DNA of 64,000 nucleotides, from positions 248,001-312,000 of the forward strand of contig NZ_CP087164.1 in the NCBI RefSeq assembly GCF_021172045.1. Reading direction: 5' to 3'. Source of the DNA: Capillimicrobium parvum (lineage in GTDB: Bacteria; Actinomycetota; Thermoleophilia; Solirubrobacterales; Solirubrobacteraceae). The number at the start of each line of letters is the position of its first letter. Position 1 is the stretch's first letter. The notes beneath the pieces are model-generated. The model was not told where the DNA came from. It did not search any database and worked only from the letters and a program-made list of their open reading frames with translations. The translations under genes were made by a program, and so were the position numbers. Below, in pieces: positions 50,979 to 59,310 of the stretch.

Positions 50979-51950
50979 GTGACGGCGGCGATCGAGACGG
51001 ACGACCTCCAGAAGCGCTACGGCGACGTGCGCGCCCTCGACGGCGTCAGCCTGAGCGTCGATCAGGGCAGCGTGCTCGGCGTGCTCGGCCCCAACGGCGC
51101 GGGCAAGACCACCGCCGTGCGCATCCTCACGACGCTGCTGCGACCCGACGGCGGCAGTGCGCGCGTCCTCGGCCTCGATGTCGTGCGCGAGGCCGCCGAG
51201 CTGCGCCGGCGCATCGGCCTGGCCGGGCAGTACGCCGCGGTCGACGAGGCGCTGACCGGCCAGGAGAACCTCGAGCTGTTCGGCCGCTTGTACCGGTTGT
51301 CGCGCGCCGAGGCGCGCACCCGCGCGCGCGACCTGCTGGAGCGCTTCTCGCTCGAGGACGCGGGTTCGCGGCTCGTCGGCACGTACTCGGGAGGCATGCG
51401 CCGGCGCCTGGACCTCGGCGCCGCGCTCGTCGCGCGCCCGGAGGTGCTGTTCCTCGACGAGCCGACCACCGGCCTGGACCCGCGCAGCCGCCTCGGCCTG
51501 TGGGAGACGATCCGCGACCGCGTCGCCGGCGGCACCACGGTCCTGCTGACGACGCAGTACCTCGAGGAGGCCGACCACCTCGCCGACCGGATCGTCGTCA
51601 TCGACCACGGCCGCGTCATCGCCGAGGGGACCGGCAGCGAGCTCAAGGACCGCGTCGGCGGGGCGATGCTCGAGGTGCGGCTCGCCGACCCCGACGAGCA
51701 CGCGGAGGCGGCGATCGCGGCGCTGGTCGACGTCACGGCGGAGCGGCCCGCCATCCGCGACGGCGTCCTGCGCGCGGCGGTCTCGCGCCAGGACGGCACG
51801 GTCGTCGACGCCCTTAGGCGCCTGGACGACGCGGGGGTCGCCGTCGACGACCTGACGCTGCGCCGGCCGACGCTCGACGACGTCTTCCTGACGCTCACCG
51901 GCCACGCCGCCGAAGTGGACGCGGACGCCGAGCCCGAGGCGGTGCGCTGA
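50979..51950 (+). CDS. ABC transporter ATP-binding protein (DrrA-like)
   Basis: A 323-residue ATPase: Walker [18 protein letters not shown] at ~30, Q-loop [15 protein letters not shown], signature [16 protein letters not shown], Walker [14 protein letters not shown], and H-loop/switch region [13 protein letters not shown]. The C-terminal DRRPT-type extension ([20 protein letters not shown]) is typical of DrrA daunorubicin-resistance ATPases. It powers export with the next gene. GTG start; its TGA overlaps the permease ATG by one base. A TACCGT -10 lies just ahead of the GTG, so it may be leaderless. Confidence 0.93.
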   Translation: MTAAIETDDLQKRYGDVRALDGVSLSVDQGSVLGVLGPNGAGKTTAVRILTTLLRPDGGSARVLGLDVVREAAELRRRIGLAGQYAAVDEALTGQENLELFGRLYRLSRAEARTRARDLLERFSLEDAGSRLVGTYSGGMRRRLDLGAALVARPEVLFLDEPTTGLDPRSRLGLWETIRDRVAGGTTVLLTTQYLEEADHLADRIVVIDHGRVIAEGTGSELKDRVGGAMLEVRLADPDEHAEAAIAALVDVTAERPAIRDGVLRAAVSRQDGTVVDALRRLDDAGVAVDDLTLRRPTLDDVFLTLTGHAAEVDADAEPEAVR

Positions 51951-52711
51951 TGGCCGCACTCAGCGACGCGCTGCTGCTCGCGCAGCGCAACCTGCGGCGC
52001 ATCCCGCGCAACCCGGACCTGCTGGTCGGCGTCACGTTCCAGCCGATCATGTTCGTGGTCCTGTTCACGTACGTGTTCGGCGGCGCGATCAGCACACCGG
52101 GCTTCGACTACATCGACTTCTTCCTGCCAGGGATCATCGTCCAGATGATCGCGTTCACCGGCTACGCGACGGCGCTGGGCATCTCCGACGACCTCCGCAA
52201 GGGCCTGATCGACCGCTTCCGCTCGCTGCCGATGGCGCGCTCCGCGGTGCTCGCCGGCCGCACGCTCAGCGACGTGTCGATGAACGTGATCGCGCTCGTC
52301 ACGATGCTCATCGTCGGCTTCATCGTCGGCTTCAGCTTCGATGCGACGGCCGGGAAGATCGCCGCGGGCGTGGGTCTCGTGCTGCTGTTCGGCTACGCGA
52401 TGTCGTGGGTCTACTGCTTCTTCGGGCTCATCGCGTCCTCACCCGAGTCGGCCTCGGCGATGATCACGATCGTCATCTTCCCGCTCACGTTCGTGTCGTC
52501 GGCGTACGTGCCGACGGACTCGATGCCCAAGGTGCTCGCGGCCATCGCCAACGCGAACCCGATCACCACCGTCGTGGACGCGCTGCGCTCGCTGTGGCTC
52601 GGCACCCCGGCGGGGACCGACGTCGGGTTCGCCCTGCTGTGGTGCGTCGGGATCGCGGCGGTGTTCGCGGTGCTCGCGACGGCGCGCTACCGGCGCACCG
52701 TCGCGCGTTAG
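51950..52711 (+). CDS. ABC-2 type transporter permease (DrrB-like)
   Basis: A 253-residue membrane protein with six hydrophobic spans ([40 protein letters not shown] and following). The motif [19 protein letters not shown] and the C-terminal [11 protein letters not shown] are those of ABC-2 exporters. It forms the channel for the DrrA-like ATPase; the cargo is probably a lipophilic compound or drug. Overlap of TGATG with the ATPase gene indicates translational coupling. It converges on the membrane protein at 52831. Confidence 0.92.
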   Translation: MAALSDALLLAQRNLRRIPRNPDLLVGVTFQPIMFVVLFTYVFGGAISTPGFDYIDFFLPGIIVQMIAFTGYATALGISDDLRKGLIDRFRSLPMARSAVLAGRTLSDVSMNVIALVTMLIVGFIVGFSFDATAGKIAAGVGLVLLFGYAMSWVYCFFGLIASSPESASAMITIVIFPLTFVSSAYVPTDSMPKVLAAIANANPITTVVDALRSLWLGTPAGTDVGFALLWCVGIAAVFAVLATARYRRTVAR

Positions 52712-52830
52712 CGCTGCGCGTGCGCTGGGTGGGGCAGACGCCCTCGTAGGGATGGCTCACCGAGCCGTCGGGCATCGGCGTGGTGCCGAAGATCGCGCCG
52801 ATGCGCCTCGCGCGGGCCCGCGCGCCACGC

Positions 52831-53862
52831 TCACGCGTCGCCCGGCGGCCGCGGGCGCGTGATGATGATCTGCGTCGTCGCGATGGCGAGGACCGCGAGC
52901 GTGACGACGCGCTCGCTCGGCCCGAGCTCGTGGAAGAGCCCGTAGATCTGGATCGCTCCGGCGAGGACCTGCGCCGCCACCGCCAGCGCGATCGCGCGCC
53001 AGCCGTAGACCTCGCGCTCGTCGTCCTCGGCGGCCGACGCCCACGCGGCGTACGTGATGACGATGGCGCCCACCGTGAGCGTGAAGGTCCAGTCGCCGCC
53101 GAACTCGCCGCGCGCCTGCTGTACGGCGAGGGCCGCGTCGCTGATGGCGATCAGCGCGCAGCCGAGGCCGAGGGCGAGCCACGCCCGGCTCGGCCGCCAC
53201 GCGAGCAGGCTGAACACCCCCAGCAGCGCGCCGACCAGCACGACGTCGAGGATCGGATAGCTGAAGTCCACGATCGTCGACAGCGAGCCGTTGTCCGTGC
53301 TCTCGCTGACCGGCTGCACGACGAACGCGAAGCCGGGGATGAGCACGATGAGCATGACCGCGAGTCCGTCCATCCAGCGGTGCAGCTCGAAGCGCGTGAC
53401 GTGCGTGCGGATGAGCAGGCCGATGGCCACGGCGACCACCGGGTACCACGCCAGCCACAGCGCGTCGGCGATCGTCGGATAGGGGGGATCGGGGTCGGCC
53501 CCGTAGAGGATCGTCCAGGTGAGGTCGCCAAGCGTCCACAGACCCAGCGCGGCGCCGAACGCCAGCCACGCTCCGCGGCCGTGCGGGTCGTGGACCGCGC
53601 GCGCGATGCACAGGCCGGTCGCGGCCACCATCGCCGCGTTGTGCAGCCAGTTGTCGACGAGGGCGTGGCCGCCGAAGCCGGTGAGCTCGTGCAGCCCCTC
53701 CAGGGCCGCCAGCACGGCCAGCACGATCCAGGCCGCGACCAGCCAGCCTGGGCGCGGGCGGGCGCGGGGTTGGGTCAGCCGCGCCGGGCCGGCCGCTTCT
53801 TCGGCTTCTTCGGCGTCGGCTTGCGCAGCGATCGGACGGTCGTGGGCGTCGATGCCGCCCAT
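52831..53862 (-). CDS. Multi-span membrane protein resembling the sensor half of a GGDEF protein
   Basis: 343 residues with about nine hydrophobic spans after a charged N-terminus. The segment LGLWTLGDLTWTILYGADPD, followed by IADALWLAWYPVVAVAIGLL, is like the membrane sensor module found before GGDEF/EAL domains in actinobacteria, but the gene stops soon after the last span (ITRPRPPGDA), with no output domain. The only start before the first span is an ATG inside the preceding glycosidase gene, making an 88-base same-strand overlap. Function unknown. Confidence 0.75.
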   Translation of the reverse strand: MGGIDAHDRPIAAQADAEEAEEAAGPARLTQPRARPRPGWLVAAWIVLAVLAALEGLHELTGFGGHALVDNWLHNAAMVAATGLCIARAVHDPHGRGAWLAFGAALGLWTLGDLTWTILYGADPDPPYPTIADALWLAWYPVVAVAIGLLIRTHVTRFELHRWMDGLAVMLIVLIPGFAFVVQPVSESTDNGSLSTIVDFSYPILDVVLVGALLGVFSLLAWRPSRAWLALGLGCALIAISDAALAVQQARGEFGGDWTFTLTVGAIVITYAAWASAAEDDEREVYGWRAIALAVAAQVLAGAIQIYGLFHELGPSERVVTLAVLAIATTQIIITRPRPPGDA

Positions 53863-55202
53863 CTTCCCGCCTTCGCCTGGATGCGGATGCGCCCGGGCCT
53901 GGAGAAGCAGCGCTCGGTGTGCCCGTCGTCGTCACCGGCGATGGCGGCGCGGTTGGCCCCCTGGACGTACTCGACCGGGATGCGGTTGACCGGCAGGCCC
54001 CGGTAGGTCACCACGGCGCGCGCGCACGTGCGGCCCTGGTCGCCGCGGGCGCGGGTGACCTTCATGTCGAGCGCGAGCGGCGCCGCGGTCGCGGGCGCCC
54101 CGCCGCAGACCGCCAGCGGGGCCCCCGCCGGCAGCTCGCGCAGGGAGGCGGCGGCCAGGGCGCCGGCGGCGGCCGTGGGCGCGCCGTCGGGGTGCACGAG
54201 GCCGAACCAGTCCTCCTGCTCGACCGGGTTGGCCTCCGGCGTGGTCCACGTGAACATGAGCAGCCGGTCGACGTTGCAGTCCGAGACCGGCAGGGCGTCG
54301 GAGATGAGCCCGATGTCGCCGGCGCGCGTGGCGTCCGGGATCGCGAACGCGGCGTTCGGACTCTGGTTGGGGCGGGGCCAGCCGAGCTCGGTGGCGGCGA
54401 TCGGCACGCCGCCGGCGCCGAGCGAGCGCAGCGTCTCGCGGATGCTGACGATCACGTCCATGACCTGGGCGGGGCCGGCCGCGTACGGGTGGATGCCGAC
54501 GCCGTCGAGGTTGCCCGCGAGATCGGGGCGCGCGGCGAACATCGTGCGCAGGAACGCCTCGGGCTGCGCGTACGGGCTCAGGCCCCCGGTGATGACCTTC
54601 ACGTCGGGCATGACCTCGTGGACGGCCGAGCGCGTCGCCAGGTACAGCGACGCGTATGTGGCGCCATCCGGCTCGGGGCGCCAGTAGGCGCGGAGGTTCG
54701 GCTCGTTCCACAGCTCCATCGCGGTGACCGGCAGGTACGGGAGCTCCGGGTGCGCCTGCCAGAAGGTGCCGCCGGGGCCGAAGCGCTGTGCGACGCCGGC
54801 GGCGTACGAGGCGAAGTACGCGTGGTTGGCGGGCCCTGCCTTGTCCGTGCCGGCGGCGGAGGTCGACCACGGCGTCGCGTAGCCGAGGATCGGGAACCAG
54901 CGGATGCGGCGCAGCGCGAGCGCGCCGGCGATGCGGTCCGCCGCCACCCAGTTGCGCGCGAAGCCGGGATAGGGGCCATACGGCTCGACCGAGTGCCACG
55001 TGGCGTCGACGCGGGCGACCGGGATGCCCGTGCGGCCGAGGCTGTCGAGCTGGCTCGCGCCGCCGGGCACGAAGTCGCGCTCGGCGTCGAACAGCGTGCC
55101 GACGCTGACGCCGAGGTAGTCGCCGGTGGCGGCGCCCGCGGGCGCGCAGAGCCCGGCGGCAAGTGCCAGGCCGACCAGGACAAGGACGATGCCCCCGCGC
55201 AT
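53775..55202 (-). CDS. Secreted glycoside hydrolase-like protein (clan A)
   Basis: About 475 residues with a signal peptide (GGIVLVLVGLALAAGLCAPA). The TIM-barrel shows the acid/base Glu in MELWNEPNLRAYWRP and the nucleophile Glu in PIAATELGWPRP, an arrangement of clan GH-A (families like GH39/GH5); GGLSPYAQPEAFLRTMFAAR and GVGIHPYAAGP lie between. The last ~95 residues are a beta-rich tail ending in Lys/Pro/Arg repeats. It should cut an extracellular glycan. Start is the first ATG; a TTG six codons earlier is in-frame. The tail overlaps the next gene. Confidence 0.82.
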   Translation of the reverse strand: MRGGIVLVLVGLALAAGLCAPAGAATGDYLGVSVGTLFDAERDFVPGGASQLDSLGRTGIPVARVDATWHSVEPYGPYPGFARNWVAADRIAGALALRRIRWFPILGYATPWSTSAAGTDKAGPANHAYFASYAAGVAQRFGPGGTFWQAHPELPYLPVTAMELWNEPNLRAYWRPEPDGATYASLYLATRSAVHEVMPDVKVITGGLSPYAQPEAFLRTMFAARPDLAGNLDGVGIHPYAAGPAQVMDVIVSIRETLRSLGAGGVPIAATELGWPRPNQSPNAAFAIPDATRAGDIGLISDALPVSDCNVDRLLMFTWTTPEANPVEQEDWFGLVHPDGAPTAAAGALAAASLRELPAGAPLAVCGGAPATAAPLALDMKVTRARGDQGRTCARAVVTYRGLPVNRIPVEYVQGANRAAIAGDDDGHTERCFSRPGRIRIQAKAGRWAASTPTTVRSLRKPTPKKPKKRPARRG

Positions 55203-55244
55203 CGCCACGAGTATCGGCAAGCGGCCAGAGAACCTTGAGCGCCG

Positions 55245-56549
55245 TCAGTGAGACGGCGCAGAGGCATGCGGCAGCAGCCCCTTGCGCACCAGCGGCAGGC
55301 CGTGTCGCCCGCCCGGGATCGCGAACACGGTCTGGTGCACGCCGATCTCGCCCGCCTCGAACGCCAGGGCGGCGCCCGTCATGTACAGGCGCCAGATCCG
55401 CTCGCGCTCGCTGCCGGCGATGGCGACGGCCTGTTCGCGGTGCGCGGCCAGGTTCGCCACCCACGCGCGCAGCGTCAGCGCGTAGTGCTCGCGCAGCGAC
55501 TCGTCGTCGCGCGTCTCCAGGCCCGCGCGCTCGGCCGCCTCGATCGCCGTCCCCAGCAGCGACAGCTCCCCGTCGGGGAACACGTAGCGCGACAGGAACG
55601 TCGCGTCCGACGCCCACGGCCGGCGCTTGACGTGCGGGGCGATGCGGGCGATGCCGTGGTTGAGGAACAACCCGCCCGGGCGCACGAGCGCCTTGACCGA
55701 GGCGAAGTAGGCGACGAGCTCGCCACGGCCGACGTGCTCGTACATGCCGACCGACGCCACCTTGTCGTACGGGCCGTCGGTGAGCTCGCGGTAGTCGGCG
55801 ACCCGGATCTCGACGCGGTCGGCGAGGCCCGCCCCGCGCACGCGCGCGCGGGCGAGCTCGGCCTGGGCCTCGGAGATCGTCACGCCGACGGCGCGCACGC
55901 CGTGCTCGCGCGCGGCGTGGATCACGAGCGAGCCCCAGCCGCAGCCGATGTCGAGGAAGCGCTCGTCCTCGGTCAGGCGCAGCTTGCGGCAGATCAGCTC
56001 GAGCTTGCGCTCCTGCGCCACGTCCACCGACTCCGACGGGTCGGCGAAGTACGCGCACGAGTAGACCATGCTCGGGCCGAGCACCAGTCCGTAGAACTCG
56101 TTGGAGACGTCGTAGTGGTGGCTGATCGCGCTGCGGTCGCGCACGAGCGAGTGCAGGCGGCCGTCCTTGCGGAACTCCGTCTCCGGGATCGGCGGCTTGC
56201 CGCCGCGGAGGGCGCCGAGCCGCCGCGCCGTCCTCGCCAGCAGCGCGAGCTCGGCGCTGCCGAAGTGCAGTCCCTCGAAGCGCGTGCGCAGGGTGAGGAT
56301 GCGCTCGATGTCGCCGTCGCTGTCGACCTCGCCGCTGACCCACGCACGCGCGACGCCGATCTCCCCGGGCCGCCAGGCGACGTGTGACAGCGCGCGCGGC
56401 GAGCGCAGGATGACGGCGGGGGCGTCCGGGTCGCCGTCGGCGGACGGTAGCTCGCTGCCGTCCCAGAAGCGGATGCGGATGGTGCGGGCCCCGGGTGCGA
56501 GCTCGTCGACCCGGGCGACGAGGGGGGCGGCGGTGTCGGCGGCGCTCAT
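55245..56549 (-). CDS. cfa: Cyclopropane-fatty-acyl-phospholipid synthase family methyltransferase
   Basis: 434 residues. The N-terminal domain (~1-140) is followed by the SAM methyltransferase core: ISHHYDVSNEFYGLVLGPSM, DIGCGWGSLVIHAAREHGVR, a later MYEHVGRGELVAYF and the C-terminal FLSRYVFPDGELSLLG typical of mycolic/cyclopropane enzymes. It methylenates an unsaturated phospholipid chain using S-adenosylmethionine. It lies downstream of, and probably cotranscribed with or separated by hairpins from, the acyl-CoA dehydrogenase pair. Confidence 0.93.
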   Translation of the reverse strand: MSAADTAAPLVARVDELAPGARTIRIRFWDGSELPSADGDPDAPAVILRSPRALSHVAWRPGEIGVARAWVSGEVDSDGDIERILTLRTRFEGLHFGSAELALLARTARRLGALRGGKPPIPETEFRKDGRLHSLVRDRSAISHHYDVSNEFYGLVLGPSMVYSCAYFADPSESVDVAQERKLELICRKLRLTEDERFLDIGCGWGSLVIHAAREHGVRAVGVTISEAQAELARARVRGAGLADRVEIRVADYRELTDGPYDKVASVGMYEHVGRGELVAYFASVKALVRPGGLFLNHGIARIAPHVKRRPWASDATFLSRYVFPDGELSLLGTAIEAAERAGLETRDDESLREHYALTLRAWVANLAAHREQAVAIAGSERERIWRLYMTGAALAFEAGEIGVHQTVFAIPGGRHGLPLVRKGLLPHASAPSH

Positions 56550-56573
56550 GGGTCGCTGCACCCTACGGCACGG

Positions 56574-56600
56574 CCCGTCCCGGCCGGCGGCCGGGACGGG
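56574..56600. terminator. Strong hairpin before the cyclopropane synthase gene
   Basis: CCCGTCCCGGCC (56574-56585) pairs perfectly with GGCCGGGACGGG (56589-56600) over a three-base loop. It lies at the end of the dehydrogenase operon on the minus strand, directly ahead of the synthase start, and may terminate or attenuate transcription. Confidence 0.6.
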
Positions 56601-56783
56601 CCGCATCCGTCCTGTGCCGCCGCGGCGGTCAGCTCGCCCGCCACCCGGTCGGTGGCGACGGGCCGCATCCGTCCTGTGCCGCCGCGGCGGTCAGCTCGCC
56701 CGCCACCCGGTCGGTGGCCGCGACGGCCCGCATCTGTCCTATGCCGCCGCGGCGATCAGCTCGCCCGCCACCCGGTCGGTGGC
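56595..56783. repeat. Three tandem copies of a 62-base unit at the 3' end of the dehydrogenase beta gene
   Basis: Units at 56595-56656 and 56657-56718 are identical; the third, 56722-56783, differs at four positions and is separated by three bases. The third contains the real C-terminal codons and TAG stop of the dehydrogenase beta gene (56739), so the duplicates are copies of that coding end moved downstream. Each is in the same orientation. Confidence 0.9.
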
Positions 56784-57809
56784 GCCGCCCGTGCCGCCGA
56801 GCAGCCGGCGCGAGAGCTGCGCGCGCCGGAAGTACAGCGGCGCGTCGTGCTCCCAGGTCGCACCGATGCCGCCGTGCACCGCGATGTTCGTCCGCGCGGC
56901 CGTGTCGAGCGCGCGGCCGGCCACCGACCGCGCCGCCGAGGCGGCGAGCGCGAACTCCTCCGGCTTGGACTCGCCCGCCCAGCCCGCGTAGTACAGCAGC
57001 GAGCGCCCGTTCTCCAGCACCCGGAGCACCTCGACGAGCTGGTGCTTGATCGCCTGGTAGGAGCCGATCGCGCGGCCGAACGTGAAGCGCTCCTTCGCGT
57101 ACGCGACGGCGAGCTCCAGGCACGTCTCGACGGTCCCCAGCGACTCGGCGGCGATCAGCGCCTGGGCGAGGTGCCAGGCGTTGGCGGCGTCGGTGGCGCT
57201 GACGTCCAGGGGCGTGGCGGTGTCCGCGCTCAGGTCGGCAAGGCCGAGGGAGCGCGTGGCGTCGTAGCGCGTGACTGTCTCGACCGTGACGCCCTCGACG
57301 ACGCTGACCGACCCGCCGGCGCCGACCACGACGAACACGTCGGCGCCCGGCGCGTCGACGACCCAGTGGGCGGTCGTGCCGTCGCCGGCCGGCACGCGGC
57401 CCTTGCCGTGCTCGCCGTCCCAGGTCCAGCCGCCGCCGAGGTCGCTCGGCGGCTGGGCGCCCACGAACGCCGCGCGCCGGGTGCCGGCGGCGACGTCCTG
57501 CAGCGCCGGATGGCCGCCGCGGTCCAGCAGCCACGACGCGGGGAGGTGGCCCAGCAGGGGCACGCCGGCCAGCACGCGGCCGCACTCGCCCATCACGAGC
57601 ATCGCGTCGAACGGGCCCAGCCCGGCGCCGCCATGGTCCTCGGAGACGAGCAGCCCGGGCCAGCCGGCCTCGCAGGCGGCCGGCCACAGGTCGGGCAGCG
57701 GCGCCCCCTCGAGCGCCTCGCGCGCGGCCTCGACGGTGTTCACCCGTGCGAGCGTGCCGCGCGCCGCCTCGCGCAGGAACTCCTGCTCGTCGGAGAGTGC
57801 GAGGTTCAT
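56739..57809 (-). CDS. Acyl-CoA dehydrogenase, short (beta-type) subunit
   Basis: 356 residues, shorter and more divergent than typical. The N-terminus FLREAARGTLARVNTVEAAR, GLLVSEDHGGAGLGPFDAML, ALIAAESLGTVETCLELAVA and the C-terminal HGGIGATWEHDAPLYFRRAQ place it in the ~350-residue class that pairs with a full-length partner to form alpha2beta2 enzymes, as in steroid side-chain ChsE1/ChsE2. No clear catalytic Glu is seen, consistent with a partner role. Its ATG overlaps the alpha gene stop (ATGA). Confidence 0.88.
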   Translation of the reverse strand: MNLALSDEQEFLREAARGTLARVNTVEAAREALEGAPLPDLWPAACEAGWPGLLVSEDHGGAGLGPFDAMLVMGECGRVLAGVPLLGHLPASWLLDRGGHPALQDVAAGTRRAAFVGAQPPSDLGGGWTWDGEHGKGRVPAGDGTTAHWVVDAPGADVFVVVGAGGSVSVVEGVTVETVTRYDATRSLGLADLSADTATPLDVSATDAANAWHLAQALIAAESLGTVETCLELAVAYAKERFTFGRAIGSYQAIKHQLVEVLRVLENGRSLLYYAGWAGESKPEEFALAASAARSVAGRALDTAARTNIAVHGGIGATWEHDAPLYFRRAQLSRRLLGGTGGATDRVAGELIAAAA

Positions 57810-59170
57810 TCGACCATCCCCGAGTTGTCGTCCCGGGTCGGGACGGTCGCGCGGGTGGTGCCCGCGACCACCCCCGAGCTGTCGTCCCGGGTCGGGACGG
57901 CCGCGTGGGTGCTGCCTCCGACCACCCCCGAGCTGTCGTCCCGGGTCGGGATGGCCGCCTGGGTGGTGCCCGCCCGCTCACGCGCGCGCAGCTCGGAGAA
58001 CGGGATGCCCTTGTCGAGGCGTGGCTCGGGGGGCAGCCCGAGGACGCGCTCGCCGACGGTGTTGCGCAGGATCTCCTCCGTGCCGCCGGCCGACTTCAGG
58101 CCGGGCAGGAACGAGATCGCATAGGACCACTCGGAGTCGGCCTCGAGCGCGTCGGGGCCGATGACGTCGGCGATGAGGTCGGTGGCGGCGATCGCCGCGT
58201 TCACCGTCGTGACCTTGGCCAGGGCCGCTTCGGGCCCGGGGATCTGGCCGGACTGCAGCGCGGTGAGCGTGCGGTAGGCCGTGAAGCGCAGCGCGAGCAG
58301 GTCCGCCCCCGCCTCGCCGAGCCGCTTGCGCACCTCGGGGTCGCGGCGCGCGGCCTCGTCGTCGGCGATCGGGGCGGCGAAGCGGTCGGCGCGGTAGCCG
58401 AGCCCCTCGGAGCCGAGGCCGATCGTCACGCGCTCGAACATCAGCGTGGTCAGCGCCGTGCCCCAGCCGTTGCCCACGCCGCCCACGACGGCGTCCTCGT
58501 CGAGGCGCACGTCGTCGAAGAAGACCTCGTTGAACTCGGCCTCGCCGGAGATCTGGCGCAGGCCGCGGACCGTGACGCCCGGCGCGTCCATCGGAACGAC
58601 GAACATCGTCAGGCCCTTGTGCTTGGGCACGTCTGCGTCGGTGCGCGCGAGCAGCAGGCCGTAGGCGGCGAACTGCGCGTTCGTCGTCCACACCTTCTGG
58701 CCGTTGAGCGTCCAGCTGCCGTCGTCGTTGGAGCGGGCGCGCGCCTGCACGCCGGCGAGGTCGGATCCGGCGGCCGGCTCGGAGAACAGCTGGCACCAGA
58801 CCTCGTCGCCGTGGAGCATCGGGCCGAGGTAGCGGCTCTTCTGCGCGTCGGTGCCGTGGGCGATGATCGTCGGCCCGAGCATCCCGACGCCGATGACGTC
58901 GAGGATCCCCGGCACGCCGGCGGACGAGATCTCCTGGTTGACGATCAGCTGCTCGATCGGCCCGAGACCCTGGCCGCCGTACTCCTTCGGCCACACGACG
59001 CCGGCCAGTCCGCCCTCCGCGAGCCGTCCCTGCCACCTCCGGCGGGCGGCGAGGTACGCGTCCTCGTCGCCGGTCGCCGCTCGCGGCGGTGCGCCGGCCT
59101 TGTGCTCGTCGAGCCAGTGCCGCACGCGATCGCGGTATGCGGCCTGCTCGGGCGTGTCGTTGAGATCCAC
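57806..59170 (-). CDS. Acyl-CoA dehydrogenase, long (alpha-type) subunit with repeat tail
   Basis: 454 residues. WPKEYGGQGLGPIEQLIVNQ, CQLFSEPAAGSDLAGVQARA, QKVWTTNAQFAAYGLLLART and a C-terminal SFLPGLKSAGGTEEILRNTV are all typical of acyl-CoA dehydrogenases. The family body ends near residue ~395; the last ~54 residues are three 18-residue repeats (P-T-R-D-D-S-S-G-V-V type), which are unusual. The GTG start is used; it is preceded by a promoter whose -35 lies in a perfect palindrome. It most likely works with the short subunit on a CoA thioester. Confidence 0.9.
   Translation of the reverse strand: MDLNDTPEQAAYRDRVRHWLDEHKAGAPPRAATGDEDAYLAARRRWQGRLAEGGLAGVVWPKEYGGQGLGPIEQLIVNQEISSAGVPGILDVIGVGMLGPTIIAHGTDAQKSRYLGPMLHGDEVWCQLFSEPAAGSDLAGVQARARSNDDGSWTLNGQKVWTTNAQFAAYGLLLARTDADVPKHKGLTMFVVPMDAPGVTVRGLRQISGEAEFNEVFFDDVRLDEDAVVGGVGNGWGTALTTLMFERVTIGLGSEGLGYRADRFAAPIADDEAARRDPEVRKRLGEAGADLLALRFTAYRTLTALQSGQIPGPEAALAKVTTVNAAIAATDLIADVIGPDALEADSEWSYAISFLPGLKSAGGTEEILRNTVGERVLGLPPEPRLDKGIPFSELRARERAGTTQAAIPTRDDSSGVVGGSTHAAVPTRDDSSGVVAGTTRATVPTRDDNSGMVE
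57812..57973. repeat. Three tandem 54-base repeats inside the dehydrogenase alpha coding end
   Basis: Units at 57812-57865, 57866-57919 and 57920-57973, each keeping the reading frame and encoding 18 residues. Each contains CGTCCCG and CGGGACG (CGGGATG in the third) as a 7-base hairpin over a GGT loop. They are absent from the typical family C-terminus. Confidence 0.92.
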
Positions 59171-59190
59171 CCGTGGTCCCCTCTCTGTGG

Positions 59191-59232
59191 CTCGTGGCCC
59201 GTCTCGTAACCACTAGTTGACTGGCCAGTCAA
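59191..59232 (-). promoter_or_regulatory. Palindromic operator over the -35 of the dehydrogenase pair
   Basis: TTGACTGGCCAGTCAA (59217-59232) is a perfect 16-base palindrome. On the minus strand its TTGACT serves as -35, with TTACGA exactly 17 bases later as -10 at 59204-59209. A TetR-type repressor responding to acyl-CoA is a natural guess; similar 'TGA-x-TG...CA-x-TCA' palindromes control fatty acid genes in other bacteria. Confidence 0.65.
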
Positions 59233-59310
59233 GGTGATCCTACGGGATGAGGTACGTGGGGTTCGGCAGCTTGATCCGGTGGTCGGGACCGAACCCAACA
59301 CCCGCGGCGA

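Noticed and set aside
52712-52830. Tail of a lost gene on the minus strand (reads IGAIFGTTPMPDGSVSHP)
   Set aside because: Looks protein-like but is too short, has no start or neighbouring frame to support it, and I know no family for it.
56595-57973. CRISPR-like array
   Set aside because: Both repeat sets are direct tandem copies without unique spacers; one lies inside an intact coding frame.
59235-59310. Alternative C-terminal tail of the carboxypeptidase in another frame (GVGFGPDHRIKLPNP)
   Set aside because: A protein-like string, but joining it needs a frameshift, and the carboxypeptidase has a normal end without it.
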